49,205 nt of DNA from VYFG01 sp022827325 (GCA_022827325.1 JAJDTE010000207.1:1-49205); one strand, 5' to 3'; positions 25,769 to 34,781 are shown, counted from the stretch's first letter. Made by a program: numbers and translations. The notes: a model not told the origin generated them from the letters alone.

Positions 25769-25869
25769 TGCCTGGCTGTGGAATATACGGGAATCCGCAG
25801 ATTATAGTGATCGGCGGCGTCAAGTACCATGGACGGCGATCTGCCGCGCCGGGCAGACCGGCACCGGCC

Positions 25870-26610
25870 TCAGTCTTCCCCGGGGCGATCCATGATGAGG
25901 GTGCCGACAGGCTCTCCCCTGGCCATTTTAACCAGGCTGCCGGGTTCATGCAGGTTCAGCACCTGAATCGGCAACTGGTGCTCCTGGCAGAGCGTGATTG
26001 CGGTCATGTCCATGACCCGGAGCCCCCTGGACAGCACTTCGGTGAACTGCAGCCGCTCGTAGCGCATGGCGTGGGTATTCTTTTCGGGATCATCGTCGTA
26101 GACGCCATCGACCCGGGTGGCCTTCACCATGATTTCGGCGTCAATCTCAAGAGCCCTCAGGCTCGCGGCGGTGTCGGTGGTGAACATCGGATTCCCCGTG
26201 CCCCCGGCAAACACCATCACCCGGCCCAGTTCCAGGTGTTTCAGTGCCCGGCCGCGGACGTAGGGCTCCGTCACGCCGGAAACCTCGATGGCGGACTGCA
26301 CCCTGGCGGACACACCGAGGCCCCCCAGGGCCTGCTGGAGGGCCAGGGCGTTCATGACCGTGGCCAGCATGCCGATGTAGTCGGAGCCGACCCGGTCCAT
26401 TCCCTGGGCGGCGGCGCTCATGCCCCGGAAGAAATTGCCGCCTCCGATGACGATGCCGATCTGGACCCCGAGATCGACCAGGGTCCCGACTTCCCGCGCG
26501 GTGGAGGCCAGCATCTCACCGTCGATGCCGAACTTCTGCTCCCCGGCCAGGGCCTCGCCGCTCAGCTTGAGCAGGACCCGTTGCCACACAGGAGAAGCAG
26601 GTTCCGTCAT
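25870..26610 (-). CDS. pyrH: UMP kinase
   Basis: The 246-residue amino acid kinase-fold enzyme phosphorylates UMP to UDP. Visible blocks are VLLKLSGEALAG at the phosphate-binding end, IGIVIGGGNFFRG, GMLATVMNALALQQ, FAGGTGNPMFTTDTAASL and the Asp-rich KATRVDGVYDDDPEKN. The ATG at 26610 gives the usual MTEPASPVWQRVLLKLSG start. The gene lies between tsf (28 bases upstream) and frr, the invariant proteobacterial order. Confidence 0.98.
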   Translation of the reverse strand: MTEPASPVWQRVLLKLSGEALAGEQKFGIDGEMLASTAREVGTLVDLGVQIGIVIGGGNFFRGMSAAAQGMDRVGSDYIGMLATVMNALALQQALGGLGVSARVQSAIEVSGVTEPYVRGRALKHLELGRVMVFAGGTGNPMFTTDTAASLRALEIDAEIMVKATRVDGVYDDDPEKNTHAMRYERLQFTEVLSRGLRVMDMTAITLCQEHQLPIQVLNLHEPGSLVKMARGEPVGTLIMDRPGED

Positions 26611-26638
26611 TGTCTGTACCGGATTGCCGCCCTGGGCC

Positions 26639-27511
26639 TCAGACACCCGCCTGCGCCATGACCTCGGCGACGAAATCATCCTGCTTCTTCTCGATGCCCT
26701 CGCCCACCTCGAAACGGACCATCCGCCTGACGCTGGCGCCCCTGGATGCGAGCAGGGCGCCGACACTCTGGTCAGGGTCCTTCACGAAGGGCTGGCCGAG
26801 CAGCGTATTTTCCTTGAGGAACTTCCTGATCCGGCCGCCGATCATCTTTTCGATGATGTCGTCCGGCTTGCCGCTCTCGCGGGCCTGGGCGGTCAGGATC
26901 TCCCTTTCCCTCGCCACCACGCCGGGATCCATGTCTTCCTCGGCAACGCACAGGGGGCGGCTTGCGGCGATGTGCATGGCGATGTCCCGGCCGAGGGCGT
27001 CATCCCCCCCGTCCAGCACCAGCATGACGCCGATCCGGTTGCCGTGCAGGTAGGAGCTGACGACCCCGCCATCGGCATCGAAGCGGGCAAACCTGCGCAC
27101 GGTGACATTCTCGCCGATCTTGGCGACCAGCTCCCGGCGCGCAGCCTCCACCGTGGTGCCGGCGGCCATAGCACTGTCCGCCAGGGCGGCTGCGTCCCGC
27201 GGGTCCGCGGCGAGCACGGCATCCGCCACGGCGGCGCTGAATGCCCGGAAGGAGTCATCCTTGGCGACAAAATCGGTTTCACAGTTGATTTCCGCCAGGG
27301 CGCAGGCCATTCCGTCCGACGCCGAAACGATTACGCCCTCGGCGGCCGTCCGACCGGCCCGCTTCTCCGCCGCCGCCGCACCCTTGATGCGCAGCTCCTC
27401 GATGGCGGCGGCCATGTCTCCGCCGGTCTGGGTCAGGACCTTCTTACAGTCCATCATGCCCGCGCCGGTCCTTTCGCGCAGTTCCTTCACCATTGCCGCA
27501 GTAATCGTCAT
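26639..27511 (-). CDS. tsf: elongation factor Ts
   Basis: The 290-residue nucleotide exchange factor recycles EF-Tu-GDP. It begins MTITAAMVKELRERTGAGMMDCKKVL, the N-terminal EF-Ts domain, with the EF-Tu contact motif ETDFVAKDDSFRAF near residue 80. The core and C-terminal module (KFLKENTLLGQPFVKD) are complete. It is translated from the rpsB-tsf message; 94 bases separate it from rpsB. Confidence 0.98.
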   Translation of the reverse strand: MTITAAMVKELRERTGAGMMDCKKVLTQTGGDMAAAIEELRIKGAAAAEKRAGRTAAEGVIVSASDGMACALAEINCETDFVAKDDSFRAFSAAVADAVLAADPRDAAALADSAMAAGTTVEAARRELVAKIGENVTVRRFARFDADGGVVSSYLHGNRIGVMLVLDGGDDALGRDIAMHIAASRPLCVAEEDMDPGVVAREREILTAQARESGKPDDIIEKMIGGRIRKFLKENTLLGQPFVKDPDQSVGALLASRGASVRRMVRFEVGEGIEKKQDDFVAEVMAQAGV

Positions 27512-27605
27512 GTTTGCAAGTTCCCAGGATATTGTCGATTGATTCAGGGGCGCACAGGGCGCCGGCGGGGGCCGCATTGCCGGGCTCGCCGGGAAGCACC
27601 GCCGG

Positions 27606-28673
27606 TCATTCCGTCTCGGCGACCTTCTTCTTCCGCACCACCTTCTTCCGGGTGACCTTTTTCTTGGTCACCTTGGTCTTCTTTGCCGGTTCCTTCTTTT
27701 CGGCTTCCTTTTCGGCTTCGCCGTCGGCGGCGGAATCCGCGGCCGCATCCTCAGCCTCAGCGCCAGCCTCAGCCCCAGCCCCAGCCTCAGCCTCAGCCTC
27801 AGCCCCAGCCTCAGCCCCAGCCTTAGCCTCAGCCTCAGCTTCAGCCCCAGCCTCCGCCGCAGCCCCATCATCCGCAGGGGCCGGCTCGGCTTCATCGGGA
27901 CCGCTCGCTACCGGCGTGATGATCCTGCCGGTCTCGTCGAGCTCGATGTACTCGTCGTCGCCCGTGGCCGGAATCACCGGCGCGACGGGTGCGGCGGTAC
28001 GGGCCTCGATGATGGCGTCGGCGGCGGCTTCCAGGTACAGCGCGATCGCTCGGCCGGAGTCGTCGTTGCCGGGGATGACGTATTCGATGCCGTCGCTGCT
28101 GCAGTTGCTGTCCACCACCGCCACCACCGGGATGCCGAGCTTGTTGGCCTCGGCGACGGCGATGTATTCCTCCTCCACGTCGATCACGAACAGCGCGTCG
28201 GGCAGCCCCCCCATGTCCTTGATCCCCGAAAGGGTGCGGTCCAGCTTGGCGCGTTCCCGCTCCAGGTTCAGCGCCTCCTTCTTGCTCAGCCTGCGCACCA
28301 CCCCTGACTCGATCTGCTGTTCCAGGTCCTTCAGCCTGGAGATGGAGTTCTTGACCGTCTTGTAGTTGGTCAGCATGCCACCGAGCCAGCGGTGATCCAC
28401 GTAGGGGCACCCGGCCCGGTTCGCCTCGGTGCGGACCTGCCTGCCCGCCTGCCTCTTGGTGCCGACAAACAGGACCTTGCCGCCCTGGGCCGCGACGGTG
28501 CCGAGGAAGTTGGTGGCCTCCTTCAGCATCGGCAGCGTCTTTTCAAGATTGATGATATGGATCTTGTTGCGCTCGCCGAAGATATAGGGAGCCATCTTGG
28601 GCGACCAGTAGCGGGTCTGGTGCCCGAAATGCACGCCGGCCTGCAGCAGGCGGCGCATGGTGATTTCAGCCAT
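27606..28673 (-). CDS. rpsB: 30S ribosomal protein S2 with long low-complexity tail
   Basis: The 355-residue protein is about 115 residues longer than E. coli S2 (241). Residues 1-225 are a normal S2 core (MRRLLQAGVHFGHQTRYWSPKM, VDHRWLGGMLTN, the coiled coil near 115-150, VAVVDSNCSSDGIEYVIPGN). After a linker, residues about 261-326 are almost entirely Ala, Glu and Gly, and 327-351 are very basic (KKTKVTKKKVTRKKVVRKKK). The Ala/Glu part is encoded by hexanucleotide repeats. The ATG at 28673 gives the normal MAEITMRRLL start. Confidence 0.96.
   Translation of the reverse strand: MAEITMRRLLQAGVHFGHQTRYWSPKMAPYIFGERNKIHIINLEKTLPMLKEATNFLGTVAAQGGKVLFVGTKRQAGRQVRTEANRAGCPYVDHRWLGGMLTNYKTVKNSISRLKDLEQQIESGVVRRLSKKEALNLERERAKLDRTLSGIKDMGGLPDALFVIDVEEEYIAVAEANKLGIPVVAVVDSNCSSDGIEYVIPGNDDSGRAIALYLEAAADAIIEARTAAPVAPVIPATGDDEYIELDETGRIITPVASGPDEAEPAPADDGAAAEAGAEAEAEAKAGAEAGAEAEAEAGAGAEAGAEAEDAAADSAADGEAEKEAEKKEPAKKTKVTKKKVTRKKVVRKKKVAETE
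27749..27852 (-). repeat. in-frame hexanucleotide repeat inside rpsB
   Basis: About 17 imperfect copies of a six-base unit, GCTGAG or GCTGGG on the coding strand, encode Ala-Glu and Ala-Gly dipeptides. The unit length is a multiple of three, so gain or loss of copies would change the S2 tail without a frameshift. Ala is coded by GCT in nearly every unit, whereas the rest of rpsB prefers GCC and GCG, so the tract looks expanded by slippage rather than selected codon by codon. Confidence 0.9.
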
Positions 28674-28888
28674 GTCGTGATATCTCGTTGTATTGGGTTG
28701 GGCCTCCACGGTTACTCCCTGCCGACCCCGGAAGCAGGCGGGCGCGTGGCCGCTCCTGCAAAATGGGGCACCCGGGCAGGCATTGCGCCGTGTGCGGATT
28801 TCCGCCCTTGGCCGGGAAATTTGTCGGAATCCCGGGGCAAGGGCGCTTGAGGGCGGCGGATTTTACCGAATAACGGTTGAAGAAAAAA
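28674..28888 (-). promoter_or_regulatory. rpsB leader with candidate -10 element
   Basis: The gap of 264 bases between rpsB and the divergent map gene holds a TAAAAT hexamer on the minus strand (28860-28865), which would give a leader of about 180 bases. A good -35 is not seen; only an A/T-rich run lies at the right distance. The leader contains the string GAGTAACCGTGGAGGCC about 35 bases before the rpsB ATG. Gammaproteobacterial rpsB leaders are known to be structured and repressed by S2 itself; whether that applies here is inference. Confidence 0.4.
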
Positions 28889-28937
28889 GCGGAATTTGGG
28901 AGCATTAGCGGCCTTTTGCACAGACCCTGACACCGCC

Positions 28938-29693
28938 ATGCCGGTATCGATCAAGAGTCCAGAGGAAGTTCACAGGATGCGCATCGCGGGCCGCCTGGCC
29001 GCGGAGGTGCTGGACATGATCGAGCCCCATGTCCGCGCCGGCGTCACCACGGACGAACTCAACGCCGTCTGCCATGAATACATCGTGGTAGAGCAGCAGG
29101 CCATCCCCGCACCGCTCAACTACCGGGGCTTCCCGAAGTCCATCTGCACATCCGTCAACCACGTGATCTGCCATGGCATTCCCTCGGACAGGAAGCTCAA
29201 GAACGGCGACATCATCAATATCGACGTGACCGTGATCAAGGACGGGTTTCATGGCGACACCAGCCGGATGTTCTTCGTCGGGGAGCCCTCCATCCGGGCG
29301 CGGCGCCTGGTGCAGATCTGCCGGGAATGCCTGGACATCGGGATCGGGCTGGTGCGTCCCGGCGCGCGTCTCGGCGACATCGGTCATGCCATCCAGAAAC
29401 ACGCCGAAGGCAACGGCTTCTCGGTGGTGCGCGAGTATTGCGGGCATGGCATCGGACGCACCTTTCACGAGGAGCCCCAGGTGCTTCACTACGGCAGCCC
29501 GGATACCGGGATGGAGCTCAAGCCCGGAATGACGTTCACCATCGAACCCATGCTGAACGCGGGCAAAAAGGAAACCAAGCTGCTGCCGGACCAGTGGACC
29601 GTGGTGACCCGTGACCGCAGCCTGTCCGCCCAGTGGGAGCACACCATCCTGGTGACCGGAGACGGCCATGAAGTACTCACCGTGTCCGGCTGA
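28938..29693 (+). CDS. map: type I methionine aminopeptidase
   Basis: The 251-residue enzyme removes the initiator Met. The five metal ligands are visible: Asp in INIDVTVIKDGFHGD (two), His in GHGIGRTFHEEP, Glu in FTIEPML and Glu in QWEHTILV. The substrate-binding His in CHGIPSD is also present. The start at 28938 gives MPVSIKSPEEVHRMRIAGRL, the normal N-terminus; the 14-codon open extension upstream is not supported. It is divergent from rpsB, the usual gammaproteobacterial layout, and is followed by glnD. Confidence 0.98.
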   Translation: MPVSIKSPEEVHRMRIAGRLAAEVLDMIEPHVRAGVTTDELNAVCHEYIVVEQQAIPAPLNYRGFPKSICTSVNHVICHGIPSDRKLKNGDIINIDVTVIKDGFHGDTSRMFFVGEPSIRARRLVQICRECLDIGIGLVRPGARLGDIGHAIQKHAEGNGFSVVREYCGHGIGRTFHEEPQVLHYGSPDTGMELKPGMTFTIEPMLNAGKKETKLLPDQWTVVTRDRSLSAQWEHTILVTGDGHEVLTVSG

Positions 29694-29725
29694 GCCGGCG
29701 GACGACTAGCCGTCCCGTCGTTTCC

Positions 29726-32383
29726 ATGGCCCGCCTCAGCCACGCCGAACTGCTGGATCCCGACGCCCTGCGGGATCCCGTGAGGGATTCCGGAGAGGCC
29801 ACCCGCTCATCCCAGCTGGCCCTCAGCCACGGCAAGAACCTCCTGGCCGAGTACCATCTCGAGGGGGGCAGTTCCGCCGTGCTGGCCCGGAATCTCGCCT
29901 GGCTCACCGACCAGGTGCTGCTGCACGGCTGGCGCAGGTTCCGCAACAGCCTTGGAATCGGCGACCGGGTGGACCTGATCGCCGCCGGGGGCTACGGCCG
30001 CGCGGAACTCAACCTGGAATCCGACATCGACCTGCTGATCCTCGTGAGCGGCGCCGACGGTTCGGGCGACGCCGCCGCGAACGACTGCGCGGAACGGTTC
30101 ATCCAGTTCTGCTGGGACATCGGCATCAAGGTCGGGCACAGCCTGCGCACGGAGCGGGAATGCATCCGGATCGCCCGCGAGGACATCAGTGTCATCACCA
30201 ATCTCATGGAGACCAGGCTGCTGGACGGCGACAGGAAACGCTTCAATTCCCTGCAGGAGAAGCTGCGCAGCCACAGGGTTTGGCCGGTGGAGCGCTATTT
30301 CCGGGAGAAATACCGGGAGCAGGAAGCACGGCACCAGCATTACGGCGACACGGCCTACAACCTGGAACCCAATATCAAGAAAAGCAAGGGCGGCCTCAGG
30401 GACCTGCACATGATCAGCTGGGTGGCCAACCGCTATTTCGGCACCAGCGACCTCGGCAAGCTGGTCGAGCACGGGTTTCTCACCGATGCCGAATACCGTG
30501 CCCTGATCCGCCACCGCGACTTCCTCTGGCGGTTGCGCAACGGCCTGCACTATCTCTCCGGACGCTGCGAGGACCGGCTGCTGTTCGATCACCAGAGGCA
30601 GCTGGCGCTGCAACTCGGCTACAAGGAGGGGGAAAACCATCTCGCCGTGGAGCGGATGATGCGGGACTACTACCGCACCGCCAAGGAGATGCAGCTGCAC
30701 AACGAACTGCTGCTGCAGCATTTCGAAGAGGCCATCCTGCGCCCCGGGAAGAGCCGGATACGGAAGATCAATTCCAGGTTCCAGTCCGTGGGCAGCTTTA
30801 TCGAGGTGACCCACGAACGGGTCTTTCGCGACGAGCCGAGGGCGCTGCTGGAAATCTTCCTGCTGATGCAGAAGCGCAGTTCCCTGACCGGGATCCGGGC
30901 CAGCACGGTAAGGCTCATCCGTTCCAGTCTCGATCTGATCGACGACGCCTTTCGCCGGAACCCGGAACACCGGGCCCTGTTCCTCGAGATGTTCCGCCAC
31001 CAGGACGGACTCACCCATGCGCTGCGCAGGATGAACGCCTATGGCGTACTCGGACGCTTCTTCCCGGATTTCGGCCGCATCATGGGCCAGATGCAGCATG
31101 ACCTGTTCCATGTGTACACGGTCGACGCCCACTCGCTGTTCGTGGTGAGCAACCTGCGCCGCCTCGCACTGCCGGAGCACCGCCACGAGTTCCCGCATCT
31201 GACCACCCTGCTGGCCCGGCAGACCAACCGCGAGCGCCTGTATCTGGCCGCACTGTGCCACGACCTCGGCAAGGGCAGCGGCCGCGACCATTCCGAGGAG
31301 GGTGGCGAGATCGCGCTCAGGCTGTGTACCAGCCTCGGCATGTCCGAATACGACGCCAGTTTCGTGTCCTGGCTGGTACTCCACCACCTGCTCATGTCCT
31401 GGACCGCCCAGCGCGAAGACATCACCAATCCCCGGGTCATCGACCGTTTCGCCGAAACCGTGGGAGACCAGGAACACCTGGACAACCTGTACCTGCTCAC
31501 CATCGCCGATATCCGCGGCACCAGCCCGCTGGTCTGGAGCGACTGGAAAGGCCATCTGCTGAACAACCTATACCGATCGACGTCCAGGAGACTGCGCACG
31601 GGCCTGAGCGATGTCCAGGCCGTGAGCGAACGAATCGAGGCGCGCAAGGAGGCGGTCCGCAAGCTCACGGCACGGCGGGTCAGCGCCGGCAACCTGGAGC
31701 GGTTCTGGTCCCAGCTCAGCGAAGAGTACTTCCTGCGCAACGGCCCCGGATCGAGCGCCTGGCATGCGGAGATGATCGCCTCGGCCGGCGCCCTGGACCT
31801 GCCCCTGGTCACCGCCCGCCCGCGGAAGGACCTCGGGGCGATGCAGCTTCTGGTCCTGGCGCCGCACTCCGAGGAACTGCTGTCCCGTCTCACGGGGGGC
31901 ATGGACCGGCTCAACCTGAACCTCCTGGACGCCCACATCCATCCCACCCGGTCGGGTCTGACACTCCTCGGCTTCATGGCGTCGGACCCGGACAACGCCA
32001 GCAACAACCGCAAGTGGCTGCTGGAAACCACGGCGGCCCTGCGCCAGGACCTGCTCACCCCGATGCGCGAATACAAGCCGGCCAGGCGCATGCTGTCCCG
32101 GGCCCTGCGCCAGTTCACCGTGGAAACCCGGGTCGTGTTCAACGACGAGGCGGTCAGCGACCATACCGTCATGGAGGTGGTGGCCAACGACCGGCCGGGG
32201 CTGCTCTACAACGTGTCCCTGGCGCTGCACGAATGCAAGGTCAAGCTGGTTTCCGCAAAGGTGTCCACCGTGGGGGAGCGGGCCGAGGACACCTTCTTCA
32301 TCACCGACCGGGACGGACGGCCGGTCAGTGACAGCGGCCAGCGCGAGCGCCTCACCAGCCGCCTGATGGCCTATCTGAACTGA
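29726..32383 (+). CDS. glnD: bifunctional uridylyltransferase/uridylyl-removing enzyme GlnD
   Basis: The 885-residue nitrogen sensor modifies PII proteins according to glutamine level. The nucleotidyltransferase motif GGYGRAELNLESDIDLLIL lies near residues 89-107 with its two aspartates intact. The HD hydrolase domain has LCHDLGKGSGRDHSEEG near 510. Two ACT domains close the protein (the last begins VMEVVANDRPGLLYNVSLAL). E. coli GlnD has 890 residues. It follows map by 32 bases, the common map-glnD pair, and precedes a phosphotransferase by 7 bases. Confidence 0.97.
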   Translation: MARLSHAELLDPDALRDPVRDSGEATRSSQLALSHGKNLLAEYHLEGGSSAVLARNLAWLTDQVLLHGWRRFRNSLGIGDRVDLIAAGGYGRAELNLESDIDLLILVSGADGSGDAAANDCAERFIQFCWDIGIKVGHSLRTERECIRIAREDISVITNLMETRLLDGDRKRFNSLQEKLRSHRVWPVERYFREKYREQEARHQHYGDTAYNLEPNIKKSKGGLRDLHMISWVANRYFGTSDLGKLVEHGFLTDAEYRALIRHRDFLWRLRNGLHYLSGRCEDRLLFDHQRQLALQLGYKEGENHLAVERMMRDYYRTAKEMQLHNELLLQHFEEAILRPGKSRIRKINSRFQSVGSFIEVTHERVFRDEPRALLEIFLLMQKRSSLTGIRASTVRLIRSSLDLIDDAFRRNPEHRALFLEMFRHQDGLTHALRRMNAYGVLGRFFPDFGRIMGQMQHDLFHVYTVDAHSLFVVSNLRRLALPEHRHEFPHLTTLLARQTNRERLYLAALCHDLGKGSGRDHSEEGGEIALRLCTSLGMSEYDASFVSWLVLHHLLMSWTAQREDITNPRVIDRFAETVGDQEHLDNLYLLTIADIRGTSPLVWSDWKGHLLNNLYRSTSRRLRTGLSDVQAVSERIEARKEAVRKLTARRVSAGNLERFWSQLSEEYFLRNGPGSSAWHAEMIASAGALDLPLVTARPRKDLGAMQLLVLAPHSEELLSRLTGGMDRLNLNLLDAHIHPTRSGLTLLGFMASDPDNASNNRKWLLETTAALRQDLLTPMREYKPARRMLSRALRQFTVETRVVFNDEAVSDHTVMEVVANDRPGLLYNVSLALHECKVKLVSAKVSTVGERAEDTFFITDRDGRPVSDSGQRERLTSRLMAYLN

Positions 32384-32390
32384 TCCCGGC

Positions 32391-33404
32391 ATGACACGCC
32401 AGGCCATGAGACGGCGCTTCCTGCGTGCCCAGGGACTGGAAGACGCGGAAGTGGTGGCCCTCGATCCCGACGCATCGGCGCGGCGATATTTCCGGTTGTC
32501 CGGGCAGGGGCTCTTGCTGATGGACGCACCCCCGCCCGGCGAGCGTCCTGCGGCGTTCATCGCCGTGACCGGATTCCTGGAACGACTCGGCGCCAGGGTT
32601 CCCCGCATCCATGCCGCGGACGCCAAGCAGGGTTTCGTGCTGCTGGAGGATCTCGGCGACGGCACGTTCACCAGGCTGCTCACCGACGGCGCCCCGGAGG
32701 AAGAACTCTACGGCCTTGCCATGGATGAGCTCATCCGCCTGCAGACCCGTTGCGGCGCGGACATGGCCGGCATCGACCTGCCCCCCTACGACGAGTCCGC
32801 GGCCCTGAAGGAGGCGGCGCTGTTCACGGAATGGTACCTGCCGGCCCGGCTGGGACATGCACTGAAGGAATCGGAACACGGAGAATACCTGGACGTGTGG
32901 TCGGGACTGTTCCATGCATTGCCGCCCCTGGCGCCGGTGCTGGTGCACCGGGATTTCCACGTCGACAACCTGCTGCTGGTCGAACAGCGGTGCGCCATGA
33001 TCGACTACCAGGATGCGCTGCTGGGATCTCCGGTGTATGACGTGGTGTCGCTGGTGGAGGACGCGCGCCGGGATGTGGATCCCGCGATGCGCGCCCGCCT
33101 GGTCGGGCGCTGGCGCGATTGCCTGGACATTCCACCGGAGTCCTACGGCCGGCATGCCGCCTTCTGGGGAGCCCAGCGGCACTGCAAGGTGGCAGGCATC
33201 TTCGTCCGCCTGTGGCTCCGGGACGGCAAGGGGATCTACCTGCAGCATCTCGGCCGGGTGGTGGCGCTCCTCGGTCAACTGCTGGCCACGGAGGATTTCC
33301 TTGCGCCGCTCAGGGACTGGATCGCACCCAGGATTACGCCGGTGGCTCACCGCGATTTCGCCGAAAGCGCGGAGGCGCTGCGCCGGCAGTGCGGTCCCCG
33401 GTAG
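32391..33404 (+). CDS. aminoglycoside phosphotransferase-family kinase, AmgK-like
   Basis: The 337-residue protein has the APH/choline-kinase fold: the catalytic loop VLVHRDFHVDNLLL (His-x-Asp...Asn) and the metal-binding MIDYQDALLGSPVYDVVSL. These, the length, and the N-terminal RYFRLSGQGLLLMDAPP segment resemble AmgK, which phosphorylates N-acetylmuramate and N-acetylglucosamine in peptidoglycan recycling. AmgK is usually next to the nucleotidyltransferase MurU, which is not present here. The gene is tightly coupled to glnD. The substrate is therefore unproven. Confidence 0.75.
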   Translation: MTRQAMRRRFLRAQGLEDAEVVALDPDASARRYFRLSGQGLLLMDAPPPGERPAAFIAVTGFLERLGARVPRIHAADAKQGFVLLEDLGDGTFTRLLTDGAPEEELYGLAMDELIRLQTRCGADMAGIDLPPYDESAALKEAALFTEWYLPARLGHALKESEHGEYLDVWSGLFHALPPLAPVLVHRDFHVDNLLLVEQRCAMIDYQDALLGSPVYDVVSLVEDARRDVDPAMRARLVGRWRDCLDIPPESYGRHAAFWGAQRHCKVAGIFVRLWLRDGKGIYLQHLGRVVALLGQLLATEDFLAPLRDWIAPRITPVAHRDFAESAEALRRQCGPR

Positions 33405-33704
33405 ATCCTGCATGTGCCTGCGCCATGTCCTGGACACGTAATCCATAACGACCAGAATGCCGTAATGGAGCAGTATTCCCGCTCACCGGGATATGCAACC
33501 AACAAAAGCCGCAGACACCTCCCGGATGGCTCCGCCATGTTCCGGGATACGGGTAAACCTGTCCTGGCCGGTGCGTAAATTATTCATTTGTCGGCGTATC
33601 GGCAACAGAACGCGGAATCAGCCCGGGCTATGCTCCGGACCCACAGGTTCCCATCGTCATGGCCCCCGGGCCGTCCCCCGTCATTTCGCGCCAGACCAAG
33701 CACG
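33405..33704 (+). other. 300-base intergenic region with a hairpin
   Basis: No gene is seen. At 33520-33547 the sequence can fold into a hairpin with outer arms TCCCGGA/TCCGGGA and inner arms TGGC/GCCA around a three-base loop, with a three-base bulge on the 3' side. It lacks a T run, so a terminator call is not supported. An A/T-rich stretch (TAAATTATT) near 33575 could be a promoter element for the following dioxygenase gene, but no matching -35 was found. Confidence 0.35.
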
Positions 33705-34577
33705 ATGAAACTGTCTACTGACCAGGTTTCCCGGTACCGGGAACAGGGCTACCTGCTGCTTCAGAACGTGATCCCCGAGTCGACCCTCATCCGGCTGCGC
33801 CAGGCCATCGGTAGATACGTGGAGAAGTCCCGGTCGGCCACTTGCAGCAACCATGAGTTTGACCTTGACGCGGGGCACACGGCGCAGCGGCCCAGGCTGC
33901 GGCGGCTGAAGGACCCGCACCTGAGGGATCCCGTGTTCCGCGAACTCGCCGCAAGCGATGTCATCGTGGAGCCGGCGGCGCAACTGTTGAACGGCACCGT
34001 CCGGTTCGACCACTCCAAGCTCAATTTCAAGCATCCCGACGCCAGCGCGGAAATTCACTGGCACCAGGACTGGGCCTTCTATCCCCATACCAACGACGAC
34101 ATCCTGGCGGTGGGAGTCATGATCGAGGACTGCACCCCGGAAAGCGGCCCCATGCGGGTGATTCCGGGCAGCCATCTCGGCCCTCTCTACGACCATCATT
34201 TCCGCGGCCTGTTCGCCGGGGCCGTTGCGGACGATCAGCTTGCGGACCTGATTTCCGGGGCAGTGGACCTGACCGGGCCGGCAGGATCCGTCAGCATCCA
34301 CCACGTGCGCACCCTGCACGCATCGGCGAACTGCACGGCAGACACCACCCGTCCCCTGCTGCTGTTGAGCTATGCGGCGGTGGACGCCTTCCCCGTTTTC
34401 GATGCTTACGACCTCGCCGAGTTCGACAGCCGCATTCTCCGGGGCGAGCCGGTCCGGTCCGGCAGGATGGAGGCGATCCCTGTCCGCCTGCCCCTGCCAA
34501 GGCAGGCCGGCGCCGACTCCATCTACGACAACCAGGCTGTTGCCGGCGCGGACACCGACGGATTACCGGGATGGTAA
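33705..34577 (+). CDS. phytanoyl-CoA dioxygenase (PhyH) family protein
   Basis: The 290-residue Fe(II)/2-oxoglutarate-dependent oxygenase begins VSRYREQGYLLLQNVIPES, a standard PhyH opening. The iron ligands are His120 and Asp122 (IHWHQDWAF) and His205 (VRTLHASAN), and Arg216 is placed to bind 2-oxoglutarate. The segment MRVIPGSHLGPLYDHH is also typical. The family hydroxylates many substrates, from fatty acyl-CoA to ectoine and secondary metabolites, so the substrate stays open. The ATG at 33705 fits the family; an open 39-codon extension upstream does not. Confidence 0.88.
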   Translation: MKLSTDQVSRYREQGYLLLQNVIPESTLIRLRQAIGRYVEKSRSATCSNHEFDLDAGHTAQRPRLRRLKDPHLRDPVFRELAASDVIVEPAAQLLNGTVRFDHSKLNFKHPDASAEIHWHQDWAFYPHTNDDILAVGVMIEDCTPESGPMRVIPGSHLGPLYDHHFRGLFAGAVADDQLADLISGAVDLTGPAGSVSIHHVRTLHASANCTADTTRPLLLLSYAAVDAFPVFDAYDLAEFDSRILRGEPVRSGRMEAIPVRLPLPRQAGADSIYDNQAVAGADTDGLPGW

Positions 34578-34781
34578 TGGTATGGTCGGGGGATGAAGAA
34601 GATCCGAACAAGACGCGCACGGAACTCCGTTGATCAGGCAAAGGGACTCGGCCGGGACGCCTGCACGATCAAATGGCAAGTGCCCGATGCGGCAGATACC
34701 GGCGCTCAATGCACATTCGGGAATCGGGCCGCAACCTGCGCCGGATCACTGGCGCATCGAAGTTGCGGCGCATGGTGATCC

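Noticed and set aside
25801..25823. TTGACG and a perfect TATAAT on the minus strand before frr
   Set aside because: The hexamers are only 11 bases apart, too close for a sigma-70 promoter. The TATAAT may still be used, but I could not find a proper -35.
27749..27852. The short periodic units as a CRISPR array or minisatellite
   Set aside because: The units are six bases, have no spacers and are in frame within rpsB; they are a coding repeat.
34593..34778. A 61-codon plus-strand frame in the gap between the PhyH and SDR genes
   Set aside because: No ribosome binding site, no family resemblance and random composition; the other frames there were also read without finding a remnant.
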